A stretch of DNA of 64,000 bases from Nonomuraea jiangxiensis. GTDB lineage: Bacteria > Actinomycetota > Actinomycetes > Streptosporangiales > Streptosporangiaceae. How positions within the stretch are numbered: position 1 is the first letter of the stretch; every line of letters begins with the position of its first letter. Shown here in pieces: positions 16,818-26,210 of this stretch. The stretch is taken from positions 602,465 through 666,464 of the forward strand of contig NZ_FNDJ01000003.1 of assembly GCF_900099965.1 (NCBI RefSeq), given 5' to 3'. The translations under genes were made by a program, and so were the position numbers. The notes under the pieces are model-generated. The model saw only the letters and a list, made by a program, of their open reading frames with translations. It was not told the origin of the DNA and did not search any database.

Positions 16818-17951
16818 TCACCCGGAGCTCCTTCGCTCGTAGACTCGCGGCACGCGCGAGCCGATCCTCGTCACGATCTCATGCGTGATCGTGCCGAGAG
16901 TATCCGCCCACTCCTGAGCGGTCGGCTCGCCCCCGTCACCCGGCCCGAACAGCACCACCTCGTCACCCGCCGACAGTGGGTCGTCGCCCATGTCGATCAT
17001 GAACTGGTCCATGCACACCCGGCCGGCGATCGTCCTGCGGCGGCCGCCCGCCAGCACCTCGGCCCGGCCGGTCGCGTGCCGCAGGATGCCGTCGGCGTAG
17101 CCGAGCGGGACGAGCCCGAGCGTGGTCTCCCGCTCGGTGGTGTAGAGGTGGGCGTAGGAGACTCCCGAGCCCTCGGGCACCCGCTTGACCAGGCCGGCCC
17201 GGGCGACCAGCGTCATCGCCTGCCTGAGGCCGAAGTCGCCCAGCTCGGGGATGGGGCTCAGGCCGTACATCGCGATGCCCGGCCTGACCAGGTCGTAGCG
17301 GGCGGCGGGCAGGGTCATGATGGCGGCGGAGTTGGCGATGTGCCTGATCACGTGGGATCCGGCGGCGCCCACCTGCTCGGCCAGCTTGAGCGCCGTCTCG
17401 AACTCCTCCAGCTGCCGCCCGATCGACGGATGGCCGGGGATGTCGGCGCAGGCGAAGTGGGACCAGAGACCGACGATCTCGACGACGCCCTCGGCCCGCA
17501 GCTCCAGCGCCGCGTCCAGGAGCTCCGGCCACCCGGCGAGCGGGCAGCCGCCCCTGCTCATGCCGGTGTCGGCCTCCAGATGCAGTTTCGCGGTGATCCC
17601 CGTGCGCCGGGCCGCGGCGGCGATCTCGCCGAGCAGCCCCGGGTCGGAGGCGGACAGCTCGACGTCGGCCCTGAGCGCCTCGTCGAGCGGCTCGTCCGGG
17701 GTGAGCAGCCAGGACAGGATCGGCGCGGTCACGCCGCCGGCCCGCAGCGCCAGGGCCTCCCTGACGAACGCGGTGCCCAGCCGGCTCGCGCCCCCTTCCA
17801 GCACCGCCCCGGCCGCCGGGACCAGCCCGTGTCCGTAGGCGTCGGCCTTGACGGCCCCCATCAGCTCCGCACCGCGGGCCCGCTCCTTGAGCATGGCCAC
17901 GTTGAACCTGATCGCGTCCAGGTCGATGCGGGCCTGTGCCGGGGTCGCCAT
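16818..17951 (-). CDS. alr: Alanine racemase
   Basis: A 377-residue PLP enzyme that makes D-alanine for peptidoglycan (cytosol). The PLP lysine is Lys35 in GAVKADAYGHGLVPA; the second catalytic Tyr lies in SGVSYAHLYTTE. Other conserved parts: HLEADTGMSRGG, GLWSHFACAD, RPGIAMYGLSP, CMDQFMIDMGD. The start at 17951 (MATPAQARIDLDAIRFN) fits the family; in-frame ATGs further upstream lack good spacing. Followed by the hydrolase and tsaE, all on the minus strand. Confidence 0.97.
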   Translation of the reverse strand: MATPAQARIDLDAIRFNVAMLKERARGAELMGAVKADAYGHGLVPAAGAVLEGGASRLGTAFVREALALRAGGVTAPILSWLLTPDEPLDEALRADVELSASDPGLLGEIAAAARRTGITAKLHLEADTGMSRGGCPLAGWPELLDAALELRAEGVVEIVGLWSHFACADIPGHPSIGRQLEEFETALKLAEQVGAAGSHVIRHIANSAAIMTLPAARYDLVRPGIAMYGLSPIPELGDFGLRQAMTLVARAGLVKRVPEGSGVSYAHLYTTERETTLGLVPLGYADGILRHATGRAEVLAGGRRRTIAGRVCMDQFMIDMGDDPLSAGDEVVLFGPGDGGEPTAQEWADTLGTITHEIVTRIGSRVPRVYERRSSG

Positions 17952-18083
17952 CGGGGAGTACATCCTTCCAGTGTGGCAGCTCACAGCTGTGGTCGAGCAT
18001 GATTCTCACCGTCCGCCCCCAGGTCGGCGATGACTTTCCGGCCTTCTGGAGGCGCGACCGCCGACCGTGTCAGGGGCCGTGGC

Positions 18084-19535
18084 CTATGCGCTGTCGGCGC
18101 GCAGCGCGCGGATGGCGGCCGGTACGGCCTCGGCCACGTCGGCGGCCGCCAGCGGGGCGCCACCGGCGGCCAGCCGCCCGGCGAGCCCGTGCACGTAGGC
18201 TCCGCACGAGGCGGCGTCGTAGCAGCTCAGCCCCTGGGCGAGCAGCGCCCCCGCGACGCCCGACAAGACGTCCCCGGTGCCCCCGGTGGCCAGCCAGGAC
18301 GTGCCGGTGGTGTTGACCCGCACCGGCCTGGAGTCCTCGGCCACCACCGTGGTCGAGCCCTTGAGCAGCACGGTCACGCCCAGCTCGGCCGCCGCGCGGC
18401 GGCTGTGCTCCAGCCGGGCCGCCTCGATGTCGTCCCGGTCGGCCCTGATCAGCCGGGCCAGCTCCCCGGCGTGCGGCGTGATCAGCACCGGCGCGCTCCG
18501 CCGCAGCAGCGACCGGTCCCTGGCCACCAGCGTCAGCCCGTCGGCGTCGATCAGCACGGGAACGTCCGAGGCGAGCACCCTGGCCGCCAGCTCGTGCGAC
18601 CAGTCGCCGGTGCCGAGCCCCGGCCCGAGCACCCAGGCCTGAACCCGCCCGACCCCGTCGAGCGAGGGCCGGTCCAGCTCGGTGATCACCGCCTCCGGCC
18701 AGCGCGCCCGCACCTGCGCCACCGGCGCGGCCGGCCCGGCGTAGCGCACCAGGCCCGCCCCGGCCCGCAGGGCGCCGCCCACGGCCAGCACGGCGGCGCC
18801 GGTGAACTCGTCGCTCCCGGCCGCCACCCCCAGCACTCCCCTGCGGTATTTGTCCGACTCGTCGCCCGGGCGCGGCAGCAGGTCGTCCACGTCGCCGCCG
18901 GTCAGCGCCGCGACGTCGGGATCGGGCAGATGGGCTCCCAGCCCGATGTCCACCAGCGTCAGCGTCCCGGTGTGGCCCGCGCCGGGATCCACCAGCAGCC
19001 CCGTCTTGCAGGCTCCCATGGTCACGGTGACCCGGGCGCGCACGGCCACCCCCGGCACCCGCCCGGTGCTCGCTTCCACCCCGCTCGGCACGTCGACCGC
19101 GACGATGGGGGCGCGGGCCGAGTTCGCCGCCCGGACGACCGACACGTAGGGCTCCCGCAACGCCCCCGTCGCCCCGATGCCCACGAGCCCGTCCACGATC
19201 AGGTCGGCCCGCTCGATCTCCTCCTGGCCGACCACCCGCCCGCCGGCCTCGCGCAGCGCCCGCAGCCCGGCCTCGTGCGTTCTGGACCCGGCCAGTACGG
19301 CTCCCACCCAGGCTCCCCGCCTGGCCAGGCGCTCGCCCGCGTACAGGGCGTCCCCGCCGTTGTCGCCGCTGCCCACGAGCAGCACGACGCGCCTGCCGTA
19401 CACCCTGCCGAGCAGGTCGGCGCAGACGGCGGCGAGGCCGACGGCGGCCCGTTGCATGAGCGTGCCCTCGGGCAGCCGTGCCATGAGCTCGTGCTCGGCG
19501 GCCCGGATCTGGTCGGCGGTGTAGGCGGTACGCAT
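18084..19535 (-). CDS. nnr: Bifunctional NAD(P)H-hydrate epimerase / ADP-dependent dehydratase
   Basis: A 483-residue metabolite-repair enzyme: the N-terminal epimerase (about 1-215) interconverts R- and S-NAD(P)HX, and the C-terminal ribokinase-like dehydratase (about 225-480) restores NAD(P)H. N-part motifs: GSGDNGGDALYAGERLA, VDGLVGIGATG, VAVDVPSGVEASTG. C-part motifs: VLGPGLGTG, ADGLTLVARD, ITPHAGELARL, TGGTGDVLSGVAGALLAQG. ATG 19535 has TAGCTT exactly 6 nt upstream (19547-19542), so the mRNA may be leaderless. The start lies 9 bp downstream of acpS. Confidence 0.96.
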   Translation of the reverse strand: MRTAYTADQIRAAEHELMARLPEGTLMQRAAVGLAAVCADLLGRVYGRRVVLLVGSGDNGGDALYAGERLARRGAWVGAVLAGSRTHEAGLRALREAGGRVVGQEEIERADLIVDGLVGIGATGALREPYVSVVRAANSARAPIVAVDVPSGVEASTGRVPGVAVRARVTVTMGACKTGLLVDPGAGHTGTLTLVDIGLGAHLPDPDVAALTGGDVDDLLPRPGDESDKYRRGVLGVAAGSDEFTGAAVLAVGGALRAGAGLVRYAGPAAPVAQVRARWPEAVITELDRPSLDGVGRVQAWVLGPGLGTGDWSHELAARVLASDVPVLIDADGLTLVARDRSLLRRSAPVLITPHAGELARLIRADRDDIEAARLEHSRRAAAELGVTVLLKGSTTVVAEDSRPVRVNTTGTSWLATGGTGDVLSGVAGALLAQGLSCYDAASCGAYVHGLAGRLAAGGAPLAAADVAEAVPAAIRALRADSA

Positions 19536-19544
19536 GATCCGAAG

Positions 19545-19895
19545 CTATCCCTCCGCGATCACGTAGGCCACGGCGACTCCCGCGTCATGGCTGAGCGAGA
19601 TGTGCCAGCGTTTGACGCCGAGCCCGTAGGCGACCTCCGCGACCTTGCCCGTCACGCGCAGCTCGGGTTTGCCCAGGTCGTCGCAGCGCACCTCGGCCTC
19701 CAGGTGCGCCAGCCCCGGCGGCGCGCCGAGCGCCTTGGCCACGGCCTCCTTGGCCGCGAACCTGGCGGCCAGCGACCGCGTCGGCAGGGGTTTCTCGATC
19801 TCGGTGAACAGCCGGTCGCGGAGCCGCGGTGTGCGCTCCAGCGTCGCCTCGAAGCGGGCGATGTCCACGACGTCCACGCCGATACCCAGGATCAC
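19545..19895 (-). CDS. acpS: Holo-[acyl-carrier-protein] synthase
   Basis: A 116-residue AcpS-type phosphopantetheinyl transferase that activates ACP of fatty acid synthesis using CoA. The Mg-binding motif [13 protein letters not shown] is at the start; [12 protein letters not shown] holds the second acidic residue; [17 protein letters not shown] is at the end. GTG 19895 gives [12 protein letters not shown], the usual family start; TTG 19904 would add three residues. Immediately downstream of the PhoX-like gene and upstream of nnr, an order seen in other actinobacteria. Confidence 0.95.
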   Translation of the reverse strand: MILGIGVDVVDIARFEATLERTPRLRDRLFTEIEKPLPTRSLAARFAAKEAVAKALGAPPGLAHLEAEVRCDDLGKPELRVTGKVAEVAYGLGVKRWHISLSHDAGVAVAYVIAEG

Positions 19896-19910
19896 ATCAC
19901 CCAAGGGTAC

Positions 19911-21320
19911 TCAGAACAGGCCGCGCTCCCAGGGACCCCAGATCGCGATGGAGGTGCCCCGCTTGGCCTGGACGTTGACGTACAGTGTCCGGCCGCCGGG
20001 CCCGAACGTGGCGCCCGCGAACTCCGCGCCCGGGTCGTCGTCGATCGGCCGCAGCCGGCAGAAGTCGAACAGCTCGCCGGTCCTCGTGAGCCCGCGCAGG
20101 TAGTTGTCGCCGTCGCCGTCCTCGCACAGCACCAGCGTGCCGCGGCTGCTGACCGTCACGTTGTCCGGCAGGTCGAGGGTCGAGGAGCGGGGCGACTCGT
20201 AGACGAGCCTGAGCCGCCCGCCACCCGTGTCGTACGCCCACACCTGCCCCCGCCCCTGCCCGAACCCCGCGGGCAGCCGGTCCCCCTCCGCGGTGGCCCC
20301 GCCCTGGGTGGAGACGAAGTAGACCGTGCCCTGGTGGCAGACCGCTCCCTCCAGCCGGGAGAAGATCGCCGCACCCGCCTCGCGGCCCTGCCTGCCCACG
20401 GCCTGGACCGCCTCGTCGTTGGCCGGGCGCCCGGTGAACGACGGATCAGGGTCGTCGATGTCCACCCAGGTGGTGGCGTACGTGGCCGCCGGCGGCTGGC
20501 CTACGGAGAGGTCCTTGCGCGGGGCGTCCTCGACGGCGAGCATCTGCAGCCGGCCGCCGTCGAGCAGCCGCCCGGCCTGGACGGGGTGCCGGGGCGGCAG
20601 GTAGCGGTAGCAGCCGGACGGATAGCCGAAGTTGTCCTCGGTGAGGTAGAGCGCGCCCGTCGCGGGGTCGAACGCCGCCGCCTCGTGCGCGAACCGGCCC
20701 GCCGACCTGATCGGCCTGGCACCGGCCGCGCGGCCGACCGGCACCTCGAAGAGGTAGCCGTGCTTCTCCCTGAGCTTGGAGTTGTCTCCGCCGGAGAAGT
20801 CGTCGCCCACGTCGGGGCCATTGACCGTCTCCTCGCAGCTCACCCAGGCCCGCCACGGCATGGGGCCGCCCGAGCAGTTCATCATGGTGCCGTTGAGCGA
20901 GGGGGCGCTCTCCAGCACCTCCCCGTGGAGGGTGACGCGCAGGGTCGAGGTGCCGCCCCCGGCCATCGGGTCGTAGGCCCTGTCCTTGTCGCCGAACGCG
21001 CCGACCGGGCCGTTGACCTCGTGGTTGCGGACCAGGATGACCGTGCCGCCGGGCCCGGGGAAGGCCGCCATGCCGTCGTGCCTGCCCGGCACGGTGGAGC
21101 CGTCGCTGAACTCGTCACCGGCGGCGCTGAACGAGCGGTAGTGGAACCCGTCCGGCAGGTGCAGCCGGATTTCCCCGTCCCGCAGGTCGCGTACGGGCCG
21201 CGGCGGCCCGTAGCCACCGGGCACCGGCCTCGCGCCGCCCCGCGAGCCCGCGCACGCCACCCCCGCGAACGGCCCGGCGAGGCCCGCGGCCATGGCGGAG
21301 ATGAAGCGACGACGGTCCAC
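19911..21320 (-). CDS. Tat-exported PhoX/DUF839-family protein
   Basis: A 469-residue protein of the PhoX (DUF839) beta-propeller family, which includes Ca/Fe-dependent alkaline phosphatases; activity on phosphate esters is not proven. The twin-arginine signal DRRRFISAMAAGLAGPFAG is at the N-terminus. Family segments: LVRNHEVNG, CSGGPMPWRAWVSCEETVNG, RFAHEAAAFDPATGALYLTE, LPDNVTVSSRGTLVLCEDGD. GTG 21320 has GGAGG 5 nt upstream. It may be the first gene of a run with acpS (15-bp spacing). Confidence 0.88.
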   Translation of the reverse strand: MDRRRFISAMAAGLAGPFAGVACAGSRGGARPVPGGYGPPRPVRDLRDGEIRLHLPDGFHYRSFSAAGDEFSDGSTVPGRHDGMAAFPGPGGTVILVRNHEVNGPVGAFGDKDRAYDPMAGGGTSTLRVTLHGEVLESAPSLNGTMMNCSGGPMPWRAWVSCEETVNGPDVGDDFSGGDNSKLREKHGYLFEVPVGRAAGARPIRSAGRFAHEAAAFDPATGALYLTEDNFGYPSGCYRYLPPRHPVQAGRLLDGGRLQMLAVEDAPRKDLSVGQPPAATYATTWVDIDDPDPSFTGRPANDEAVQAVGRQGREAGAAIFSRLEGAVCHQGTVYFVSTQGGATAEGDRLPAGFGQGRGQVWAYDTGGGRLRLVYESPRSSTLDLPDNVTVSSRGTLVLCEDGDGDNYLRGLTRTGELFDFCRLRPIDDDPGAEFAGATFGPGGRTLYVNVQAKRGTSIAIWGPWERGLF

Positions 21321-21487
21321 GAGACCTCCCCGCCCCGAATCCCCCCAGCGACAGAAATGCATTCTTTCCCCGAACTGAGTCTCGGTAATCCCCGACTTTA
21401 TCCACAGGCTGTGGACTTCCGGGGGTCCTGACGGCCGAGGGGTCCCCGGCCATGATCGAGCGAGCCGGGGATCGTTACGCTGCCAAG

Positions 21488-22405
21488 GTGAACAACGGCT
21501 ACGTGGAACTGAGCAGGGAGCGGTGGAGCGAGCTCCGCAAGAACACGCCCTTGACTCTCACCGCAGACGAGCTGGAAGAGCTACGCGGTGTCGACGACCC
21601 CATCGACCTCACCGAAGTCACCGACATCTACCTCCCCCTGACCCGGCTGCTCAACCTGCACTACACCGGGTCCAAACAACGCAGCAGCGTGCTGAGCGCG
21701 TTCCTCGGGCATCCCGGGGAGCGGGTCCCGTACATCCTGGGCATCGCGGGCAGCGTCGCGGTCGGGAAGTCGACCACGGCGCGGTTGCTGCACACGCTGC
21801 TGGCCCGCTGGCCCGAGCATCCGCACGTGGAGCTGGTCACCACCGACAGCTTCCTCTACCCCAACGCCGTGCTGGAGGCCAAGGGGATCATGCATCGCAA
21901 GGGTTTCCCGGAGAGCTATGACCGGCGGGCGCTGGTCAGGTTCGTGGCGGAGGTGAAGGCCGGCACGCCGGAGGCGTACGCACCGGTCTACAGCCACCTC
22001 GAATACGACATAGTCCCCGGCGCAACTCAATCCGTGAAAAATCCAGACATCTTGATCATCGAAGGACTGAACGTCCTCCAACCCGCCCCGCCCACCTCCC
22101 TCGCGGTCAACGACTACTTCGACTTCTCCATCTACGTCGACGCCAAGGTCGAGGACATCCGCACCTGGTACGTCGAACGTTTCCACAAGCTCCGCCGGAC
22201 CGCCTTCGAAGACCCGAAGTCGTACTTCCGGCACATCGCGGAGCTCTCCTACGACGAGGCCACCACCTTCGCGGTCAACGTCTGGCGCGACATCAACGAA
22301 CGCAACCTGATCGAGAACATCGCCCCCACCAGGGGACGCGCCGATCTCGTCCTGCAGAAGGACGCCGATCACTCCGTCCGTAGGGTACGGCTCCGCCGGA
22401 GCTGA
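21488..22405 (+). CDS. coaA: Type I pantothenate kinase
   Basis: A 305-residue kinase catalysing the first committed step of CoA synthesis. P-loop [17 protein letters not shown]; other motifs [56 protein letters not shown]. Two starts are possible. GTG 21488 ([13 protein letters not shown]) has TACGCT 6 nt upstream, as for a leaderless mRNA, and fits the family N-terminus. ATG 21452 has GAGGGG 9 nt upstream and would add 12 residues. Transcribed alone, divergent from the PhoX-like gene. Confidence 0.96.
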   Translation: MNNGYVELSRERWSELRKNTPLTLTADELEELRGVDDPIDLTEVTDIYLPLTRLLNLHYTGSKQRSSVLSAFLGHPGERVPYILGIAGSVAVGKSTTARLLHTLLARWPEHPHVELVTTDSFLYPNAVLEAKGIMHRKGFPESYDRRALVRFVAEVKAGTPEAYAPVYSHLEYDIVPGATQSVKNPDILIIEGLNVLQPAPPTSLAVNDYFDFSIYVDAKVEDIRTWYVERFHKLRRTAFEDPKSYFRHIAELSYDEATTFAVNVWRDINERNLIENIAPTRGRADLVLQKDADHSVRRVRLRRS

Positions 22406-22511
22406 ACGCCTCCTCCGCCAGATAACGCCCCAATCTGCCCCCGCACTCCTGATCGTCGATATCGGCGAACCAGCACTCCACACCGTCGTCGTGACACCTG
22501 AACCGAATCAT
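22293..22511 (-). CDS. Possible small protein, unknown
   Basis: A 72-codon frame with ATG at 22511 and GAGGG 8 nt upstream. The first half, outside coaA, looks like real protein: [20 protein letters not shown] followed by [16 protein letters not shown], with three cysteines. The second half overlaps the coaA 3' end antisense and is Arg-rich, so the biological end is uncertain. No family recognised. Confidence 0.4.
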   Translation of the reverse strand: MIRFRCHDDGVECWFADIDDQECGGRLGRYLAEEAFSSGGAVPYGRSDRRPSAGRDRRVPWWGRCSRSGCVR

Positions 22512-22724
22512 GTGAGGCACCCTCGCGTATCGGTGTCAAAAACGCGTCAACGTCGGATGGACGGCGACGTGCCCCCGCGGCCGACCGGTCCGGTGGCACG
22601 GCGCGTACCAGTGAGCGACGACGGTGTCGGCCTCCGGTCCGGCTCGAACCATGGCCGAAAGGAGGACGCCGTTCATCCGTCTGAACGAGGCCAGGCCCCT
22701 GGTGCGGCGGGTAGGGTCCGGCAC

Positions 22725-23633
22725 ATGCACATCCTCGCCACCGAGGGGCTGACCAAACGTTTCCCCACCGTCACCGCGGTCGACCAGCTCACGGTCACCG
22801 TGGGTTCCGGCGTCACAGGGCTGGTGGGGGCCAACGGCGCGGGCAAGTCGACGCTGATCAAGATCCTGCTGGGGCTGCTGCCGCCCACCGGCGGCACCGC
22901 CAAGGTGCTCGATCTGGACGTGACCGCGCAAGGGGCCGAGATCCGCAGGCTCGTCGGCTACATGCCCGAGCACGAGTGCCTCCCGCCCGACGTCTCCGCC
23001 ACGGAGTTAGTCGTCCACCTCGCACAGATGTCCGGGCTGCCGCGCACGGCCGCCCGCGAGCGCGCCGCCGACGTGCTGCGTCACGTCGGCCTGGCCGAAG
23101 AGCGCTATCGTGCCGTGGGCGGTTACTCCACGGGCATGAAGCAGCGCGTCAAGCTGGCCCAGGCCCTGGTCCACGACCCCAAGCTGATCTTCCTCGACGA
23201 GCCCACCAACGGGCTCGACCCCCGGGGCCGCGACGAGATGCTGACGCTGATCAGGCGCATCGGCACCGAGTTCGGCATCAGCGTGCTGGTCACCTCCCAC
23301 CTGCTGGGCGAGCTGGAGCGCATCTGCGACCACGTGATCGTCATCGACGCCGGGCGGCTGCTGCGCTCGTCCGCGATCGGGGAGTTCACCCAGGCCACGC
23401 AGACCGTCACGGTCGAGGTCGACGAGGGGCTGGAGCCGCTGGCCGCCCGCCTGACCGCCGACGGGCAGACCGTCTCGCGGCAGGGCCGCATGCTGGTGGT
23501 CAAGGTGGCGGGGGCGGAGACGTACGACGTGATCCGCGACGCCGCCGTCGACCTGGACCTCTGCCTCATCCGCCTGGAGCAGGGACGTCACCGCATCGAG
23601 GACGTCTTCCGGGAGGAGGTCGCCAGTGTCTGA
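22725..23633 (+). CDS. ABC transporter ATP-binding protein (ABC-2 type, first)
   Basis: A 302-residue export-type ATPase. Walker A GANGAGKSTLIKILLG, Q/H region up to VGYMPEHECLPPDVSA, signature YSTGMKQRVKLAQALVHD, Walker B LIFLDEPTNGLDPRG, switch His in VTSHLLGELERICD, then a C-terminal domain of about 80 residues. ATG 22725 (MHILATEGLTKRF) is chosen over much longer frames; TAGGGT lies 7 nt before it. First gene of a four-gene operon; the next gene overlaps by 8 bp. The substrate is not evident. Confidence 0.93.
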   Translation: MHILATEGLTKRFPTVTAVDQLTVTVGSGVTGLVGANGAGKSTLIKILLGLLPPTGGTAKVLDLDVTAQGAEIRRLVGYMPEHECLPPDVSATELVVHLAQMSGLPRTAARERAADVLRHVGLAEERYRAVGGYSTGMKQRVKLAQALVHDPKLIFLDEPTNGLDPRGRDEMLTLIRRIGTEFGISVLVTSHLLGELERICDHVIVIDAGRLLRSSAIGEFTQATQTVTVEVDEGLEPLAARLTADGQTVSRQGRMLVVKVAGAETYDVIRDAAVDLDLCLIRLEQGRHRIEDVFREEVASV

Positions 23634-24486
23634 GATCTACGACATCGGCTACCGGCACTATGACGGGCCCCGGCTGGGGCGCGGCTACGCCACCCGAGCG
23701 CTGGCCGTGCACAGCCTGCGCGGCGTCTTCGGCCTCGGGCGCACCGCACGCAGCAAGATCGTGCCGTTCTCCCTGGCCGCCATCATGCTCCTGCCGGCGA
23801 TCGTGTCCATCGCGCTGATGGCGCTGGCCAAGCAGCGCGGCATCCCCTACAGCGGGTTCGCGGTCATCATGCAGGCCGTGGTGGCCACCTTCCTGGCCTC
23901 GCAGGCGCCCACCGTGGTCGCGCCCGACCTGCGCCACCGCGTGCTGCCCCTCTACCTGTCCCGGCCCGTCGCCGTCGTCGAATACGTCACCGCCAAGGTC
24001 GCGGCGATGACCGTGGCGCTGTTCCTGCTGGTGGCGGTGCCGCTGACCCTCATGTACGCCGGCGAGCTGCTGGTGGACCTGGAAGGGCCGCCGCTGACCC
24101 AGGAATACCTCGGCGCCGTGCTCATGGCGCTGGTGCTGGCCGTGCTCCTGTCGGCGTTCGGGCTGGCCATCTCCTCGTTCACGCCGCGGCGCGGGCTCGG
24201 CGTGGCCTCCGTGATCGCGGTCTACCTGCTGTCCTCGGCGTCCGTACCGGTGGTCTACGGGACTCTCTACTCCTCGGGCAACGAGTCGGCGGCCGCCTGG
24301 GCGTGGCTGGCGAACCCGTTCTGGCTGGTCGACTCCGTACAGTCGTGGTTGTTCGGCACGCCGCCCCACTCCATCGAGAGCGCCGCCTATCCCAGCGGCC
24401 CGGCCTCCCTGGCGATCCTGGTGCTGCTGATCGCCGTCGGCCTCATCGCCCTCGCGCTGCGCTACAGGAAGGCGGCCTCGCGGTGA
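23626..24486 (+). CDS. ABC-2 type transporter permease (first)
   Basis: A 286-residue integral membrane protein with about six hydrophobic segments, for example PFSLAAIMLLPAIVSIALMA, VAAMTVALFLLVAVPLTLMY, LGAVLMALVLAVLLSAFGLA, SLAILVLLIAVGLIALALRY. The N-terminal IYDIGYRHYDGPRLGRGYAT is a recurrent start in actinobacterial permeases of this kind. The GTG start overlaps the ATPase gene by 8 bp; the end overlaps the next ATPase by 4 bp (GTGA). Forms a transporter with the neighbouring ATPases. Confidence 0.88.
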   Translation: MSEIYDIGYRHYDGPRLGRGYATRALAVHSLRGVFGLGRTARSKIVPFSLAAIMLLPAIVSIALMALAKQRGIPYSGFAVIMQAVVATFLASQAPTVVAPDLRHRVLPLYLSRPVAVVEYVTAKVAAMTVALFLLVAVPLTLMYAGELLVDLEGPPLTQEYLGAVLMALVLAVLLSAFGLAISSFTPRRGLGVASVIAVYLLSSASVPVVYGTLYSSGNESAAAWAWLANPFWLVDSVQSWLFGTPPHSIESAAYPSGPASLAILVLLIAVGLIALALRYRKAASR

Positions 24487-25397
24487 AGATCGAGCTCGCG
24501 CAGGTTTCCCGCTGGTACGGGAACGTCGTGGCGGTCAACGACGTGACGATGACGATCGGGCCGGGCGTCACCGGGCTGCTCGGCCCGAACGGGGCGGGCA
24601 AGTCGACGCTTCTCCACATGATGGCGGGGTTCCTGGCGCCGTCGAGCGGCTCGGTCACGCTGGACGGCACTCGGGTCTGGAAAAACCACCATATTTACCG
24701 AAATATCGGCCTAGTTCCGGAGCGGGAGGGTGTGTATGGCTTCCTGACCGGCTGGCAGTTCGTCCTGTCCGCCGCCCGCCTCCACGGCCTCCCCGACCCC
24801 GTGGAGGCCGCCAGGAAGGCCCTGGCCACGGTGGAGATGGAGGAGCCGAAGGACCGCAAGGTCGAGACGTACTCCAAGGGCATGCGCCAGCGCGTCAAGG
24901 TGGCCGCGGCGCTCGTCCACGACCCACCGGTGCTGCTGCTCGACGAGCCGTTCAACGGCATGGACCCGCGCCAGCGCCTCCACCTGATGGACCTGATCCG
25001 CGCGATGGGCACGGCGGGCAAGACGATCCTGTTCAGCTCCCACATCCTGGAGGAGGTCGAACGGGTCGCCCAGCACATCGAGGTCCTGGTGGCCGGCCGG
25101 CACGCGGCCTCGGGCAACTTCCGCGAGATCAGGCGCCTGATGACCGACAGGCCCCACCTGTTCAGGATCCGTTCCAGCGACGACAGGAAGCTCGCCTCCG
25201 CCCTCATGCGCGACGACTCGACCGGCGGCATCACCCTGCGTCCCGACGGCCTGGAGGTCCAGGCCACCGAGTTCCGCCGCTTCACCAGGCTCCTGCCCAG
25301 GATCGCCCGGGACGAGGGCGTCCACCTCCACCAGGTCTCCCCCGCGGACGAGGACCTGGAGAGCGTCTTCTCCTACCTGATCACCCGGAGCACCTGA
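24483..25397 (+). CDS. ABC transporter ATP-binding protein (ABC-2 type, second)
   Basis: A 304-residue ATPase. Walker A GPNGAGKSTLLHMMAG, signature YSKGMRQRVKVAAALVHD, Walker B VLLLDEPFNGMDPRQR, switch FSSHILEEVERVAQH; the C-terminal regulatory segment includes SPADEDLESVFSYLI. GTG 24483 overlaps the preceding permease stop (GTGA). It is paralogous to the first ATPase of the operon, so the complex could use an ATPase heterodimer or there may be two transporters. Confidence 0.93.
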   Translation: MKIELAQVSRWYGNVVAVNDVTMTIGPGVTGLLGPNGAGKSTLLHMMAGFLAPSSGSVTLDGTRVWKNHHIYRNIGLVPEREGVYGFLTGWQFVLSAARLHGLPDPVEAARKALATVEMEEPKDRKVETYSKGMRQRVKVAAALVHDPPVLLLDEPFNGMDPRQRLHLMDLIRAMGTAGKTILFSSHILEEVERVAQHIEVLVAGRHAASGNFREIRRLMTDRPHLFRIRSSDDRKLASALMRDDSTGGITLRPDGLEVQATEFRRFTRLLPRIARDEGVHLHQVSPADEDLESVFSYLITRST

Positions 25398-26161
25398 TGA
25401 ACCCGCCCAACCCCAGGGGCACGCACACGTCGCGGAGTAAGGCCATGAACGCTGTCGTAGCCGGCATCACCTACCGCGCCCTGCTGGGCCGCAGGCGCAT
25501 CATCCTGCTCCTGCTGCTCCCCCTGGCGCTGATCGGCCTGGCCCTGCTGCTGCGCCTGTTCGGCGAGGGAGACCAGCGCTCGGCCGTGCTGCTGATGCAG
25601 AACTTCGCCATCGGCACCATGCTGCCGCTGCTCGGCCTCATCGCCGGCACGGGCGTCATCGCCCCCGAGATCGACGACGGCACCATCATCCACCTGATGT
25701 CCAAGCCGATCTCCCGCCCGGTGATCGCCCGGACGAAGTTCCTGGTGGCGGCCTCGCTCCTGGCCCTGTTCGCCGCCGTACCGACCTATGTCTCGGCCTG
25801 GCTGCTGGTCCGCAACGAGGACGGCATAGCCCCCGGCTTCGCCCTGGGCGCCCTGGTGGCCGGCATCGCCTACGCCGCCGTCTTCCTCCTGCTGGGCGTC
25901 ATCACCCGGCACGCGGTCACGATCGGCATCGTCTACGCCCTGGTCTGGGAGTCCCTGGTGGGCAACCTGGTGCCGGGCGCCCGCAAGTTCTCGATCCAGC
26001 AGTGGGCCCAGTCGATCGCCGACCAGATCTCCGGCTCCCCGTTCCTGAGGACCGACGTCAGCCTCGGCTTCGCCGTACCGGCCATCATCATCGTCACCCT
26101 CGGCGCCGTCCTCTGGACCGGCCACCGGCTGCGGGCGTTCTCCCTCACGGGCGACGAGTAG
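25397..26161 (+). CDS. ABC-2 type transporter permease (second)
   Basis: A 254-residue membrane protein with about six hydrophobic helices (RIILLLLLPLALIGLALLLR, FAIGTMLPLLGLIAGTGVIA, LGALVAGIAYAAVFLLLGVI, FAVPAIIIVTLGAVLWTG). The segment APEIDDGTIIHLMSKPISR is typical of ABC-2 permeases. ATG 25397 overlaps the previous stop by 1 bp; ATG 25445 (MNAVVAGITYRALLG) with GGAG/AAGG upstream is an equally good start. Last gene of the operon, before the terminator at 26175. Confidence 0.87.
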   Translation: MNPPNPRGTHTSRSKAMNAVVAGITYRALLGRRRIILLLLLPLALIGLALLLRLFGEGDQRSAVLLMQNFAIGTMLPLLGLIAGTGVIAPEIDDGTIIHLMSKPISRPVIARTKFLVAASLLALFAAVPTYVSAWLLVRNEDGIAPGFALGALVAGIAYAAVFLLLGVITRHAVTIGIVYALVWESLVGNLVPGARKFSIQQWAQSIADQISGSPFLRTDVSLGFAVPAIIIVTLGAVLWTGHRLRAFSLTGDE

Positions 26162-26174
26162 GCGCCGGCGCATG

Positions 26175-26209
26175 AGAACGGTCGCGGCCCGGCGGGCCGC
26201 GACCGTTCT
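26175..26209. terminator. Bidirectional terminator between ABC operon and glmM
   Basis: Perfect 16-bp stem 26175-26190 / 26194-26209 with loop GGC, then TTTC on the plus strand. It lies between convergent stops at 26161 and 26211. The strongest hairpin in the window. Confidence 0.9.
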
Positions 26210-26210
26210 T

